This document shows, one piece after another, positions 53,385 through 62,416 of a DNA stretch of 64,000 nucleotides (its first letter is position 1; every line of letters begins with the position of its first letter). Under the pieces are notes generated by a model, which worked only from the letters and a program-made list of their open reading frames with translations, did no database searches and had not been told where the DNA came from. The translations under genes and the position numbers were made by a program. Source of the stretch: Streptomyces luomodiensis. GTDB lineage: Bacteria > Actinomycetota > Actinomycetes > Streptomycetales > Streptomycetaceae. The stretch spans positions 4,712,001-4,776,000 of the forward strand of contig NZ_CP117522.1 of NCBI RefSeq assembly GCF_031679605.1. The letters are read 5' to 3'.

Positions 53385-54563
53385 TCAGCCGTTGCGGGAG
53401 TTGTCGGGCGGGGGCCTGCGCCGGCTGATGAGCACCACCGCCAGAACCGCGAGCACCACCAGGACCCCGGCCACTATCCCTATCGCGACCAGGGCCGATT
53501 CATCGTCCTTCGGTTCGGCGGCGGAGGCGGCCGGGGTGGCGTGCGGATGGCGGCGGGGGGCGGCGGGCTCGGCGGCGGCGGCCGGCGCGGCCCGGTCCGC
53601 CAGCGCCTTGGCCGGGGCGATCACCCCGTAGCCGTAGCGGGGATCATGGCCGGCGGAGCCCTTGCGATGGGCGGTGTCGATCAGCTTCTGGACGATCTGG
53701 TTGGCGTTCCAGCGGGGGTGCTCCGCGCGCAGCAGCGCGGCCCCGGCCGCGACCCAGGGGGCGGCGAAGCCGGTGCCGTCACCGGTCCAGTAGTCGTTGT
53801 CGCCGGAGGTGGTGAGGATGGCGACGCCGGGGGCGGCCAGGAGGGTCTTCCCGCCGTGGTGGGAGGAGCTCCACACGGCGCCCTTACGGTCGGTGGCCAC
53901 CACGGCGACCACACCGGGGAGGGCGGCCGGGTAGGTGGGCCGGTTGCCGTCCTTGCCGGTGTCGCCCGCACCGGCCACCACCACGGCGTTCTTGGCGACG
54001 GCGTACTTGACCGCGGATCGCAGCGCGGGGGTGGGACGCTTGAAGGAGACGGTCAGATCGATGATGCGCACGCCATGGCCGACCGCGTGCCGGATGGCCT
54101 GCGCGGTGGCGTCGGCCACGGGCTTTCCGTCGCGGTAGACGCCGAGCGGCATCACCTTGGCCTCGGGCGCCAGCCCGTACACCCCGTCGCCGCGGTAGTT
54201 GCGGCCGGTGCCGGCGATGATTCCGGCGGCGTGGGTGGACTGCTCGGCCGCATGGCCGGTGTCCCGGGTGCCGAAACCGCCGGTGCCGCCCGCGAAATCC
54301 TTTCCGCGGACCACGCGGCCGCGCAGATCCGGATGGGTCGCGTCGACCCCGGTGCCGATGACCGCGACGGTCACCCCGGCGCCTTTGTTGAATTTCCAGG
54401 CACGTTCCGCATTGAGCGTGGTCAGCGCCCATTCGGAATCGTGCAGCGAACCGGAACCGGAATCACTTGCCGCGGCCGGCGTGGCCAGTGCGAGCGTCAT
54501 CACCGCGATGACTGCTCCGGCCCGGCCGGCGAATGGATGGCGTGACATCGCGTGACCTGACAT
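53385..54563 (-). CDS. Mycosin-like subtilase lacking all catalytic residues (pseudoprotease)
   Basis: 392 residues: signal peptide (about 12-33), subtilase (S8) domain 43-300, Pro/Ala linker, C-terminal membrane helix (about 349-372) and basic tail, the mycosin layout. The four expected catalytic positions are changed: Asp to Gly70 (VAVIGTGVDATHPD), His to Gln108 (EQSTHAAGIIAG), oxyanion Asn to Asp201 (VVAGAGDTG) and Ser to Gly265 (GDGTGFAAPW). The reading frame is intact, so it is a conserved-looking non-enzyme rather than a broken gene. No type VII secretion genes adjoin. ATG 54563 with AGGTGA six bases upstream. Confidence 0.88.
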   Translation of the reverse strand: MSGHAMSRHPFAGRAGAVIAVMTLALATPAAASDSGSGSLHDSEWALTTLNAERAWKFNKGAGVTVAVIGTGVDATHPDLRGRVVRGKDFAGGTGGFGTRDTGHAAEQSTHAAGIIAGTGRNYRGDGVYGLAPEAKVMPLGVYRDGKPVADATAQAIRHAVGHGVRIIDLTVSFKRPTPALRSAVKYAVAKNAVVVAGAGDTGKDGNRPTYPAALPGVVAVVATDRKGAVWSSSHHGGKTLLAAPGVAILTTSGDNDYWTGDGTGFAAPWVAAGAALLRAEHPRWNANQIVQKLIDTAHRKGSAGHDPRYGYGVIAPAKALADRAAPAAAAEPAAPRRHPHATPAASAAEPKDDESALVAIGIVAGVLVVLAVLAVVLISRRRPPPDNSRNG

Positions 54564-54842
54564 TACGTCACCTACTCTCCTCGCATGGGACGCAAGGCCG
54601 TCGGGCCCATCTCATCTTTGGGCATCCCCCGCAAGTAATGACACCCGCGAGCGGGTGAGCACACCGTCCCTTCTTTGGGGGACCGGTGGGAACGCCCCGG
54701 GTCCGGCTCTCCCCAATACGGGGGACCGGACAGGTCCGCCGAAGGTGTACCAGCCGCTCCCCCGAGCGCGGGTACTACCTCCTTTTCGGGTGACGCACTC
54801 TTGGTGCAACGGCGATAAAAGCCTCCTGCCGAGGGAGTCGCG
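54564..54842. promoter_or_regulatory. Divergent leader between pseudo-subtilase and GtrA genes
   Basis: 279 bases, no gene. GGGGGACCGG occurs at about 54677 and 54720; GGACC-GGACA-GGTCC (from about 54724) can form a small hairpin. The length before the GtrA gene would allow a structured leader, but I cannot match it to a known riboswitch. Confidence 0.4.
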
Positions 54843-55343
54843 ATGCAGCGTTTCCGAACGTTCAGCGAGCGCACCGGCAAGCCGGATGACGAGGTGGATA
54901 CCACCGCCCGGAGGCGTACCGGGATGTTCTCGCGCGCCCTCCCGAGGCGGAACCCGATGGCGGGCCTGCCCGGTCTGGCCGTGCGTTTCGCGGTGGTCGG
55001 CGGGGGCGGAGTGCTGGTGAACACGGTGGTCCTCTTCGTCCTCTACCACTGGGCCGGACTGCCGCTGCTGGCGGCGTCGTCGATAGCGGTGGAAATCGCC
55101 GTGGTCCACAACTATCTGCTGAACGACCGGTGGACCTTCGCGGTGCGCACCCCGTCCCTCAGACGATTCATCAAGTTCAACGTCACCGTCCTGGGCGGGC
55201 TCGCGGTGAATGTGTTCATCGTCTGGTCACTGGTGCGGGCCGGAATGCATTTGCTGATGGCCAATTGTCTCGGCATCGCGGCGGCGTTCGCGGTCAACTT
55301 CGCATCGAGTACCGGCTGGGTCTGGGGGAGGCGAAGCCGATGA
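54843..55343 (+). CDS. GtrA-family membrane protein
   Basis: 166 residues. Four membrane helices after a hydrophilic N-terminus of about 45 residues: VRFAVVGGGGVLVNTVVLFVLY, AVEIAVVHNYLLNDRWTF (family motif), FIKFNVTVLGGLAVNVFIVW, GIAAAFAVNFASSTGWVW. GtrA proteins are thought to flip polyprenyl-phosphate sugars. ATG 54843 with GAGGGAG upstream. First gene of an operon: its TGA overlaps the GT2 start (ATGA). Confidence 0.9.
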   Translation: MQRFRTFSERTGKPDDEVDTTARRRTGMFSRALPRRNPMAGLPGLAVRFAVVGGGGVLVNTVVLFVLYHWAGLPLLAASSIAVEIAVVHNYLLNDRWTFAVRTPSLRRFIKFNVTVLGGLAVNVFIVWSLVRAGMHLLMANCLGIAAAFAVNFASSTGWVWGRRSR

Positions 55344-56635
55344 TTGTCGCCATCGTCTACCTGGTGCTGATCGTGGTCTCGATCCTGCTCACCGTGCAGT
55401 CGGCCCATGTCCTCTATCTCATGCTCTACACCTGGGACCGGGCGGACGCCGAACGGAAGGCCAGGGCGCCGGAGGAGTTTCTGCCGCCCCAGCTCTCCTT
55501 CAGTGTCCTGCTGCCCGCCCGGCATGAGGAAGACGTCATCCAGAGCACCATCGAACGCGTGGTGCGGGCCGACTATCCGGCCGAACTGCTGGAGGTCTTC
55601 GTGATCTGCTCCCAGGACGACACCGGCACGGTGAAGAAGGCGGAGGAGAAGATCGACGAATTGCACCGCGAAGGTCTGCACAATGTGCGGGTCGTGGTGT
55701 TCGACGACAAGCCGATCAACAAGCCGCACGGCCTCAACACGGCCCTCCCGCACACCGCCAACGAGGTGGTGACCATCTTCGACGCGGAAGACGACATCCA
55801 CCCGAAGATCTTCAGTCTGGTGAACACCGTGATGGTCCAGGAGGACGTCAGGGTGGTCCAGGCCGGTGTGCAGCTGATGAACTACCAGTCCAACTGGTAC
55901 TCCACGCTCAACGTCCTCGAGTACTTCTTCTGGTTCAAGAGCCGGCTGCACTACCACGCCCACTTCGGCTCGATCCCGCTCGGCGGCAACACCGTCTTCT
56001 TCGCCCGCCAACTGCTGCTGCGGCTCGGCGGCTGGGACGACCGCAACCTCACCGAGGACGCCGACATGGGCCTGCGGATATCCGCCATGGGCGAGCGGGT
56101 GCGCGTCGTCTACGACGACCGGTACGTGACCAAGGAGGAGACCCCGCCGACCCTCGGCCACTTCATCCGGCAGCGCACCCGCTGGAGCCAGGGCTTCATG
56201 CAGACCCTGAAGAAGGGCACCTGGAAGAAGATGCCGACGCGCAAACAGCGCTGGCTCGCCTTCTACGTCCTGGCGTTCCCGCGCGGACAGGCGCTGCTCG
56301 GCCTCTATCTGCCGCTCTCACTGGGCATGATCCTGATCCTCAAAGTGCCGGTGATGATCGCGCTCTGCTCCTATCTGCCCGTACTGCTGCTGGCCGCGCA
56401 CTTTCTGGTCCAGGCAGTGGGCCTGTACGAGTTCACCGGCGCCCACGGTCTCGAAGCCTCGCCGAAGGCCGTCCTCCGGATGGCCATCGCCTGGTTCCCC
56501 TTCCAGATGGTCCTCGCGTACGCCGCGCTGCGCGCCATGCGGCGCGAGATGCTCGGCCGCCACGACTGGGAGAAGACACAGCACGTAGGCGCCCACCGGG
56601 CCACCACGGAGGAGGCGGAGTCGCGTGTCGGATAA
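55340..56635 (+). CDS. Processive-type family 2 glycosyltransferase
   Basis: 431 residues. One N-terminal membrane helix (4-30), a cytosolic GT-A domain, three or four C-terminal helices (about 310-415). Motifs: SVLLPARHEE, DDKPINKPHGLNTAL (120s), DxD as DAEDD (148-152), TED (238-240) and Q-x-x-R-W as QRTRW (278-282). The last is typical of processive beta-glycan synthases (cellulose or hyaluronan type). No PilZ domain. Product unknown; two cellulases encoded nearby make a beta-glucan possible but unproven. Confidence 0.9.
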   Translation: MIVAIVYLVLIVVSILLTVQSAHVLYLMLYTWDRADAERKARAPEEFLPPQLSFSVLLPARHEEDVIQSTIERVVRADYPAELLEVFVICSQDDTGTVKKAEEKIDELHREGLHNVRVVVFDDKPINKPHGLNTALPHTANEVVTIFDAEDDIHPKIFSLVNTVMVQEDVRVVQAGVQLMNYQSNWYSTLNVLEYFFWFKSRLHYHAHFGSIPLGGNTVFFARQLLLRLGGWDDRNLTEDADMGLRISAMGERVRVVYDDRYVTKEETPPTLGHFIRQRTRWSQGFMQTLKKGTWKKMPTRKQRWLAFYVLAFPRGQALLGLYLPLSLGMILILKVPVMIALCSYLPVLLLAAHFLVQAVGLYEFTGAHGLEASPKAVLRMAIAWFPFQMVLAYAALRAMRREMLGRHDWEKTQHVGAHRATTEEAESRVG

Positions 56636-58442
56636 CACCACGCCCTCGCGGCCGACGCCCGTCGCCGCGACGGACAAGCGCGCCGCCAAGCGCGCCACGG
56701 AGGAGAAGCGGCCCGCGGGGGACAAGCGGCCCCCGGAGGGCAAGCGCCCCGCGGGGGACAAGCGGCCCGCAGGACCCAACAGGGCCGCAGAGGACAAGAA
56801 GCCCGCGCGGCCGCCGCGGCGGCGCCGCCCGAGGTTCTCGGTGGAGCGCGGCTGGTTCCCCCCGCTGGGGTCCAAGGGGAAGGTCGCCCTGGTCGTCTCC
56901 CTGCTGACCGGGCTGCTCACCCACGGCTACCACCTGTTCCGCTATCCGCTCTACCTCACCGACGAGGGCATCTACATGCAGCGGGCGTGGTCGGTGGTGC
57001 GGGAGACCAGCCTGTCGCCGTACACCTACGACTACGACCACGCCCCGCTGGGCTGGATCACGCTGGCCGGGTGGGCCTTCCCGCTGCCGAAGCAGTTCGA
57101 GACCTTCGGAAACGCGATCAACACCGGACGGTTTCTGATGCTGCTGGTGCATGTCGCGAGCGTCTATCTGCTGTTCGAGATCACCCGGCGGCTGTCCGGC
57201 AGTGTGCTGGCCGCCACCGTGGCCTCGTTCCTCTTCAACGTCTCGCCGATCGCGGTCTACTTCCAGCGCCAGGTTCTGCTGGACAACCTGATGATCTTCT
57301 GGCTGCTGCTGAGCCTGTTCGCGCTGCTGCGCCGGGAAGTCACCATCAGATCGGTGTTCGGCGGCGGGTTCGCGCTGGGCATCGCGCTGATCACCAAGGA
57401 GAACGCGATCTTCTTCGTGCCGACCTTCATGTATCTGCTCTACCGGAGGGTCAAAGGGTCGGCCAGCCACCGGTTCACCAGCTCCCTGTGGCCGTTCGCC
57501 GCGCTCGCCCCGATCGGCGGCTATGTGACCTACGCACTGCTCAAGAACGAGCTGCTGCCGAGTGGGTTCGACTTCGACCTGAACAATCCGCCCGCGGACC
57601 ACGTCTCGCTGCTCTACACCCTGTGGTGGCAGCTCAACCGCAACCAGGGCACGCTCTTCAGCGAAACCGGGCTGTTGCAGACCAGCTGGCTGGTCCGGGA
57701 CAAGTACCTGCTGATCGTCGGGGTGTGCGCGATGCTGATCAGCCTGTGGCTCGGCGTCCGGGACCGTAAGCGCAACCTGGGCTTTCTCATCGCCGGGACG
57801 CTGGCCTTCGGATACGCCTTCTACCTGGTGCGCGGCAGCGTGGTGCTGGACTTCTACGTCACCCCGCTGATCCCGATGCTGGCGATCAACGTCGGCATGG
57901 TCACGGACCGGCTGCTCACGGGTTCGTCCGGAAATCGGTTCCTCCGCGGCGCTCATTCCATGACGCGGGTCGCCCTGCCGTCGTTCGTCGCGATTCTGCT
58001 CCTCGCGTCACCGGCCTCCGGATATCTCGTCCACACCAATACCGAGGGCCGTACGCAGATCGCCGACCAGTACCAGTCCAGGATCAATCTCACCGGAATG
58101 CAGCATGCCCAGATCGCCTGGGTGCGCAAGCATGTCCCGCCCAATTCGCGCATCATCATGGACGACGACCTGTGGGGGGAACTCCACGATGTGCGGCCGT
58201 TCTATCCGTACGCGCATTCCCACTGGAACGCCTCGTCCGACCCGGATGTCCGCGACAAACTGTTCAAGAAGAAATGGCAGAACGTCGACTACATCATCAT
58301 GTCGAACAAGATGCGCAAGTCGATGGCCACAAACAATGCGGACGGCCGGGAGAACTGGATACTCCAGGCGCTGCGTAATTCCGACCGGGTCTGGTCGGAA
58401 ACCCAGGGCAATATCAAGCTGGAAATCTACCGTGTGCAGTAG
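56625..58442 (+). CDS. GT39/ArnT-like membrane glycosyltransferase
   Basis: 605 residues. A basic disordered N-terminus of about 70 residues with repeated EKRPAGDKRPP-like units, then about eleven membrane helices. The PMT/ArnT catalytic acidic pair is in the first outer loop (LTDEGIYMQRA, Asp113-Glu114), followed by YDHAPLGW. It would use a polyprenyl-phosphate sugar to modify a lipid, glycan or protein outside. The C-terminal 110 residues form a soluble extracytoplasmic domain. GTG 56625 overlaps the GT2 stop by 11 bases; GGAGGCGGAG upstream. Confidence 0.88.
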   Translation: MSDNTTPSRPTPVAATDKRAAKRATEEKRPAGDKRPPEGKRPAGDKRPAGPNRAAEDKKPARPPRRRRPRFSVERGWFPPLGSKGKVALVVSLLTGLLTHGYHLFRYPLYLTDEGIYMQRAWSVVRETSLSPYTYDYDHAPLGWITLAGWAFPLPKQFETFGNAINTGRFLMLLVHVASVYLLFEITRRLSGSVLAATVASFLFNVSPIAVYFQRQVLLDNLMIFWLLLSLFALLRREVTIRSVFGGGFALGIALITKENAIFFVPTFMYLLYRRVKGSASHRFTSSLWPFAALAPIGGYVTYALLKNELLPSGFDFDLNNPPADHVSLLYTLWWQLNRNQGTLFSETGLLQTSWLVRDKYLLIVGVCAMLISLWLGVRDRKRNLGFLIAGTLAFGYAFYLVRGSVVLDFYVTPLIPMLAINVGMVTDRLLTGSSGNRFLRGAHSMTRVALPSFVAILLLASPASGYLVHTNTEGRTQIADQYQSRINLTGMQHAQIAWVRKHVPPNSRIIMDDDLWGELHDVRPFYPYAHSHWNASSDPDVRDKLFKKKWQNVDYIIMSNKMRKSMATNNADGRENWILQALRNSDRVWSETQGNIKLEIYRVQ

Positions 58443-58466
58443 CCATGGGAAGAGGAGGTGAAGGCC

Positions 58467-59903
58467 ATGCCTGAGTACGACGAGGACTGGGATGTCTCCG
58501 AGGACAGGGATGATCCCGAGTACGAGGAGAACACCCCCGACGGTGGCAAGAAGAAGAAAAAGCTCACCTGGAAGACCGTCCTGCTGGCTCTCGTGGTCTT
58601 CGCGATCGTCGGATCGCTCGTCCAGGTGGTCGCGCGCGGCGGCTTCGGAGGCGCCCTGAACACCACCGGCAACGGAGGCGGGGGCGCGCCGAAGAAGGAG
58701 CACTCCCAGCAGGAGCGGGAAATACGCCCGCCCAAGCAGCCCAAGACCATCAAACTGGGCAACCAGCGGGTCCCCCAGGCGTCCGGCCCGATCATCGTGA
58801 TCAACCCGGGGCTGGTCAGTCCGGGCGGCAGCGCCGCGGTCGAGGGCGGTGGCTTCGACAAGAAGGCCACCGTGGACATCCTGCTCAAGGCCCGGAAGTC
58901 GGACACCAAGGGCCGCGCCATCGGCAGCGTGCGCTCGGACAAGCACGGGTCGATCTACGCCCGGTTCACCATGCCCGAGACCGCGGGCAACCGCCCCGCG
59001 GTCCTGGTGGCGCAGCAGCGCGGCTCGTCCAAGGCGGCCGAGGCCCAGGTGGTCACCGGCGGCGCGGTCGGCACCGCGAAGATCAACAAGCTGGTCGGCC
59101 GGCCCGGTGACGTGGTGACGGTCAGCGCCCGCGGCTTCCGCCCCGGCGAGGCGATCGACGTCTTCTGGGGACGGACCACCGGCACCCCCGTGACCACGCT
59201 GCACACCGACGGCAGCGGCGGCGTCGCCCATGCGGCGATCAAGGTGGGCGTGGCCCCGACCGGCTCCAGCACCCTGGTCCTGGTGGGCAAGCGCAGCAAG
59301 ACCACGGCCACCGCGCCGTTCCAGATGCTGGCCATGTACCCCTCGATGAAGTCCCGGCCGTACGCGCTCAAGGCCGGTCAGCGGATCACGCTGTCCGCCA
59401 ACAAGTTCGCGCCGGGTGAGCGGGTGCTGGTCTACATCAACTCCACCGGGGGCCTGCCGGCCTTCACCGCGCAGGCGAACGGCATGGGGCAGATCCGCGA
59501 TGTGGCGTTCAACGTACCGTTCGGCCTCAAGGGGCGGCAGACGCTGATGGCGATCGGCGACCAGAGCCGGGCCGTGGTCCGCTCGGGCTTCACCGTGCTG
59601 CCGTACACCCCGTCCGCCGAGCCCAGCGCCTTCGGCGGCAGGGCGGGCACCACGCTCAGCTTCTACGTCGCGGGGTTCGCTCCGGGCGAGACGGTGAACG
59701 CCTACGCCGGTTCGGGCTCCAAGGCCCAGCGCAAGATCGGCACCTTCCAGGTGGACAGCCGGGGCAAGGCGTCGGCCGTGGGCTCGTACAAGATCACCCC
59801 GGCCGATGAGAGCGGGGTGGCCTTCCAGCTCATCGGCCAGAAGAGCGGTGGCGTCGCCAAGGCGAGCATCAACATGTCCTCCGGCCACGGCCAGGGCGAC
59901 TAG
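58467..59903 (+). CDS. Membrane-anchored extracytoplasmic protein with four Ig-like modules
   Basis: 478 residues. Acidic cytosolic N-terminus (1-27), lysine run, membrane helix (35-56), Gly/Lys linker, then four similar beta-modules starting near residues 112, 210, 305 and 392; each carries a P-G-x-x-V/I-x-x-S/E-G-x-G-F-x-P/K-G-E pattern (SPGGSAAVEGGGF, RPGDVVTVSARGFRPGEAID, KAGQRITLSANKFAPGERV, RAGTTLSFYVAGFAPGETV). No catalytic motif seen. ATG 58467 has AGGAGG eight bases upstream. Last gene of the GtrA operon; it may bind or guide the glycan. Confidence 0.82.
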   Translation: MPEYDEDWDVSEDRDDPEYEENTPDGGKKKKKLTWKTVLLALVVFAIVGSLVQVVARGGFGGALNTTGNGGGGAPKKEHSQQEREIRPPKQPKTIKLGNQRVPQASGPIIVINPGLVSPGGSAAVEGGGFDKKATVDILLKARKSDTKGRAIGSVRSDKHGSIYARFTMPETAGNRPAVLVAQQRGSSKAAEAQVVTGGAVGTAKINKLVGRPGDVVTVSARGFRPGEAIDVFWGRTTGTPVTTLHTDGSGGVAHAAIKVGVAPTGSSTLVLVGKRSKTTATAPFQMLAMYPSMKSRPYALKAGQRITLSANKFAPGERVLVYINSTGGLPAFTAQANGMGQIRDVAFNVPFGLKGRQTLMAIGDQSRAVVRSGFTVLPYTPSAEPSAFGGRAGTTLSFYVAGFAPGETVNAYAGSGSKAQRKIGTFQVDSRGKASAVGSYKITPADESGVAFQLIGQKSGGVAKASINMSSGHGQGD

Positions 59904-60044
59904 GGACCGGAACCACACCGGGGACGAACGTGGGCCGGTCCGTGCCGGAGGACCGGCGGGGGCCCACGTTCCGGAAGGCGGCCGCCGACGGCCATAGGGC
60001 GGCTCACCAGTTCCATAGATGTACCATGCGTCCTGGAGTGTCCT

Positions 60045-60476
60045 ATGAGTGTAGTTTTCGGCCCTAACTCGCGAAGAGTCCTGCAATTCCTGACCCATAT
60101 CGAGGACCTCTCCCCCGAGGAAATCGACCGGGTGGCCGATCTGTGGAAGCAGACCTCCAGCCAGACCCGCGCCGAGGGCTGGGCGGTACTCCACCGCACC
60201 ACCACCGAGGAGGAGCGGTACCGCATCCTGCTCGCCGCCTCGGTGGCGCGCCGGGCCGCGCTGGACGCCGCACGGAACCACCACAGACACGACTGGGCCT
60301 TCTGGGCCGCGGTATGGGACGCCGCGGCGGCGGTCGCCGTATGCGACCGCCTCGGAAGCCACTACAACGTGCTGGTCGCGCCGCTGGCCGCGGTCATGCC
60401 GTCGCTGGCGCACTGCCGGCGCGATGAATTCACCACCCGCGAGTTGCGGGGGGCCGTCCTCAAGGGAGGTGGGTAG
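60045..60476 (+). CDS. Small protein upstream of a hybrid kinase, unknown
   Basis: 143 residues, mostly helical, no membrane segment. Start MSVVFGPNSRRVLQFLTHIE; SPEEIDRVADLWKQ and REELRG-like C-terminus. Histidines and a cysteine cluster in NHHRHDWAFWAAVWDAA and AHCRRDEF. The stop is two bases before the kinase ATG, and the kinase's ribosome site is inside this gene, so the two are one unit. I recognise no family; an input or adaptor role for the kinase is a guess. Confidence 0.7.
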   Translation: MSVVFGPNSRRVLQFLTHIEDLSPEEIDRVADLWKQTSSQTRAEGWAVLHRTTTEEERYRILLAASVARRAALDAARNHHRHDWAFWAAVWDAAAAVAVCDRLGSHYNVLVAPLAAVMPSLAHCRRDEFTTRELRGAVLKGGG

Positions 60477-60478
60477 CG

Positions 60479-62416
60479 ATGGGAGACAACCGGATCGATG
60501 TTGTGGTGGCCGATGACGACCCGGCCGTCCGGGAGGCGCTCGCCGACCTCATCGACTCCCACCCGAACCTGGAGCTGGTCGGCCTGGCCATCAACCACGA
60601 GCAGGCCGTGCGCGCGGCGGTCGAGCACCGCCCACAGGTCGTGATCATGGATGTGCACATGCCCCGGGGCGACGCCCCGAGCAGCGTCCGGGCCATTCGC
60701 GACCAGGTCCCCGGCGCCCGGGTGGTGGCGCTGTCCGCCCACGGCGACCGTGAGACCGTGCTCACCATGCTCGCCGTCGGGGCCAGCGGCTACCTGGTCA
60801 AGGGCACTCCCGCGGAGGAGATCCTGGAGGCCGTCGTCCGGGCCTCCCGCGATCAGTTCAGCATGTCCGCGGAGCTCCTCGCCGACTGCGCCGAGCCGCT
60901 GCGCCGCGCCGAACGCGCCTCCTGGCGGTTCGAGGACCTGGTCGGCAACCGCCTCGAGGAGTCGTATCTGGAGCTGCTCGGCCACGCGCCGTGCGGCGTC
61001 CTGATCGTCGGCTCCCGCGGCCGGATCGAGTACGCCAACGCCCACGCCCGGCACATGTTCGGCTACGGCTCGGCGGAGCTGCGCGACAAGCGGCTGCGGG
61101 ACCTGGTCCCCGAGCGCTACCACACCGCCTCCGAGCAGCTGATCGGCCGGGTCTTCACCGCGCCGTCGGCGATGAGCGGCCGCCGCCGGGACGGCACCGA
61201 GTTCCCCGCCCAGTTCAGCGGCGGCCATCTCCAGGGCCGGCAGCCCCGCGGGGTGGTCTTCGTCGCCGACCTCGGCCCGCTGCGGGCGGCGGAGAGCCGG
61301 TTCCGCCAGCTCATCGAGTCCTCCCCGGACGCGATGGTGATCGTGGACGCCGACGGCCGGATCCAGGCCGCCAACAACCGCACCGAGGCGCTCTTCGGCT
61401 ATGACCGCGACCATCTGACCGGCCGGGCCGTGGAGGCGCTCCTGCCCGACCAGCCGCTCACCGTCTCGCTGCGCGAATGGGACGACAGCCTGGAGGAGCC
61501 GCTCGGCCACAGCATGGAGCTGGTCGGCCGGCGCAGCGACGCCAAGCAGTTCCCCGCCGACGTCAGCATCAGCCCGCTGCGTACGGAGGAGGGCCTGCTC
61601 ACCGTCCTGACCATCCGCGACATCACCGAGGTCCAGCGCGCCCAGTTCGTCCTGGAGCGCAGCCTGGAACTGCTGGAGGTCACCGACCGCGACCGCCAGG
61701 CGCTGCTCAGCCATCTGGTGCACGCCCAGGAGGCCGAGCGGGGGCGGATCGCGGCCGACATCCACGACGACACCATCCAGGTGATCACCGCGGCCAGCCT
61801 CCGCCTCCAGCAGCTGCGCCGGCGGCTGCGGGACCCGGAGGAGCAGCGGGTGATGGACAAGCTGGACGAGACCCTGAAGCTCTCGCTGAGCCGGCTGCGG
61901 CAGCTGATCTTCGACCTGCGGCCGTCCAGCCTGGAGCACGGCTGCCTGGCCGGGGCGCTGCGCGGGCTGCTGGAACAGATGCGCACCGAGACCGGTGTCA
62001 CCTACCGGCTGGAGGACCGGCTCACGGCCCACCCACCGGCCGAGACGATGGCACTGATCTACCGGACCGCCCAGGAAGCGCTGGTGAACGTGCGCAAGCA
62101 CGCCCACGCCAAGACGGTCCACGTACAGCTGCTCGGGCTCGACGACGGCTGCCTGGTGCGGATCGTCGACGACGGCGAGGGCTACAACCCGCTCGAGGTG
62201 GAGTCCCGCCCCGGCCATCTGGGGCTCTCCCTGATCCAGGAGCGGGCCCAGATCGCGGGCGGCTGGTGCCGGATCGAGAGCGAACCCGGCTCGGGCACCA
62301 CCGTGGAGTTCTGGGTGCCGCTCGGCGACTCCCCGGACGCGTCGCTCGGCCCCGGCCCCACGGGCTCCGCCGGGCTCGGGCCCGTCGACTCCCCCGAAGG
62401 GGACGCGCAGCCGTGA
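60479..62416 (+). CDS. REC-PAS-PAS hybrid histidine kinase
   Basis: 645 residues, no membrane helix. Receiver domain (6-125) with acidic pair VVVADDDP and Asp58 (VVIMDVHMP); two PAS domains (about 160-270 and 272-385; YANAHARHMFGY and AANNRTEALFGY); dimerisation helix with His429 in RGRIAADIHDDTIQV; HATPase domain with EALVNVRKHAHA and VDDGEGYNP. The receiver at the N-terminus is unusual: most hybrids carry it at the end. GTG of the NarL gene overlaps its stop. A C-terminal Gly/Pro tail. Confidence 0.92.
   Translation: MGDNRIDVVVADDDPAVREALADLIDSHPNLELVGLAINHEQAVRAAVEHRPQVVIMDVHMPRGDAPSSVRAIRDQVPGARVVALSAHGDRETVLTMLAVGASGYLVKGTPAEEILEAVVRASRDQFSMSAELLADCAEPLRRAERASWRFEDLVGNRLEESYLELLGHAPCGVLIVGSRGRIEYANAHARHMFGYGSAELRDKRLRDLVPERYHTASEQLIGRVFTAPSAMSGRRRDGTEFPAQFSGGHLQGRQPRGVVFVADLGPLRAAESRFRQLIESSPDAMVIVDADGRIQAANNRTEALFGYDRDHLTGRAVEALLPDQPLTVSLREWDDSLEEPLGHSMELVGRRSDAKQFPADVSISPLRTEEGLLTVLTIRDITEVQRAQFVLERSLELLEVTDRDRQALLSHLVHAQEAERGRIAADIHDDTIQVITAASLRLQQLRRRLRDPEEQRVMDKLDETLKLSLSRLRQLIFDLRPSSLEHGCLAGALRGLLEQMRTETGVTYRLEDRLTAHPPAETMALIYRTAQEALVNVRKHAHAKTVHVQLLGLDDGCLVRIVDDGEGYNPLEVESRPGHLGLSLIQERAQIAGGWCRIESEPGSGTTVEFWVPLGDSPDASLGPGPTGSAGLGPVDSPEGDAQP

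Noticed and set aside
53385..54563. Type VII secretion locus suggested by the mycosin-like gene
   Set aside because: No EccC, EccB, EccD or WXG100 gene is in the window, and the protease centre is lost.
54612..54842. Leader considered as a c-di-AMP (ydaO) or c-di-GMP riboswitch
   Set aside because: It shares GGGGGACC and AAAGCCTCC words, but I could not build the conserved core or pairing. A covariance-model search would decide.
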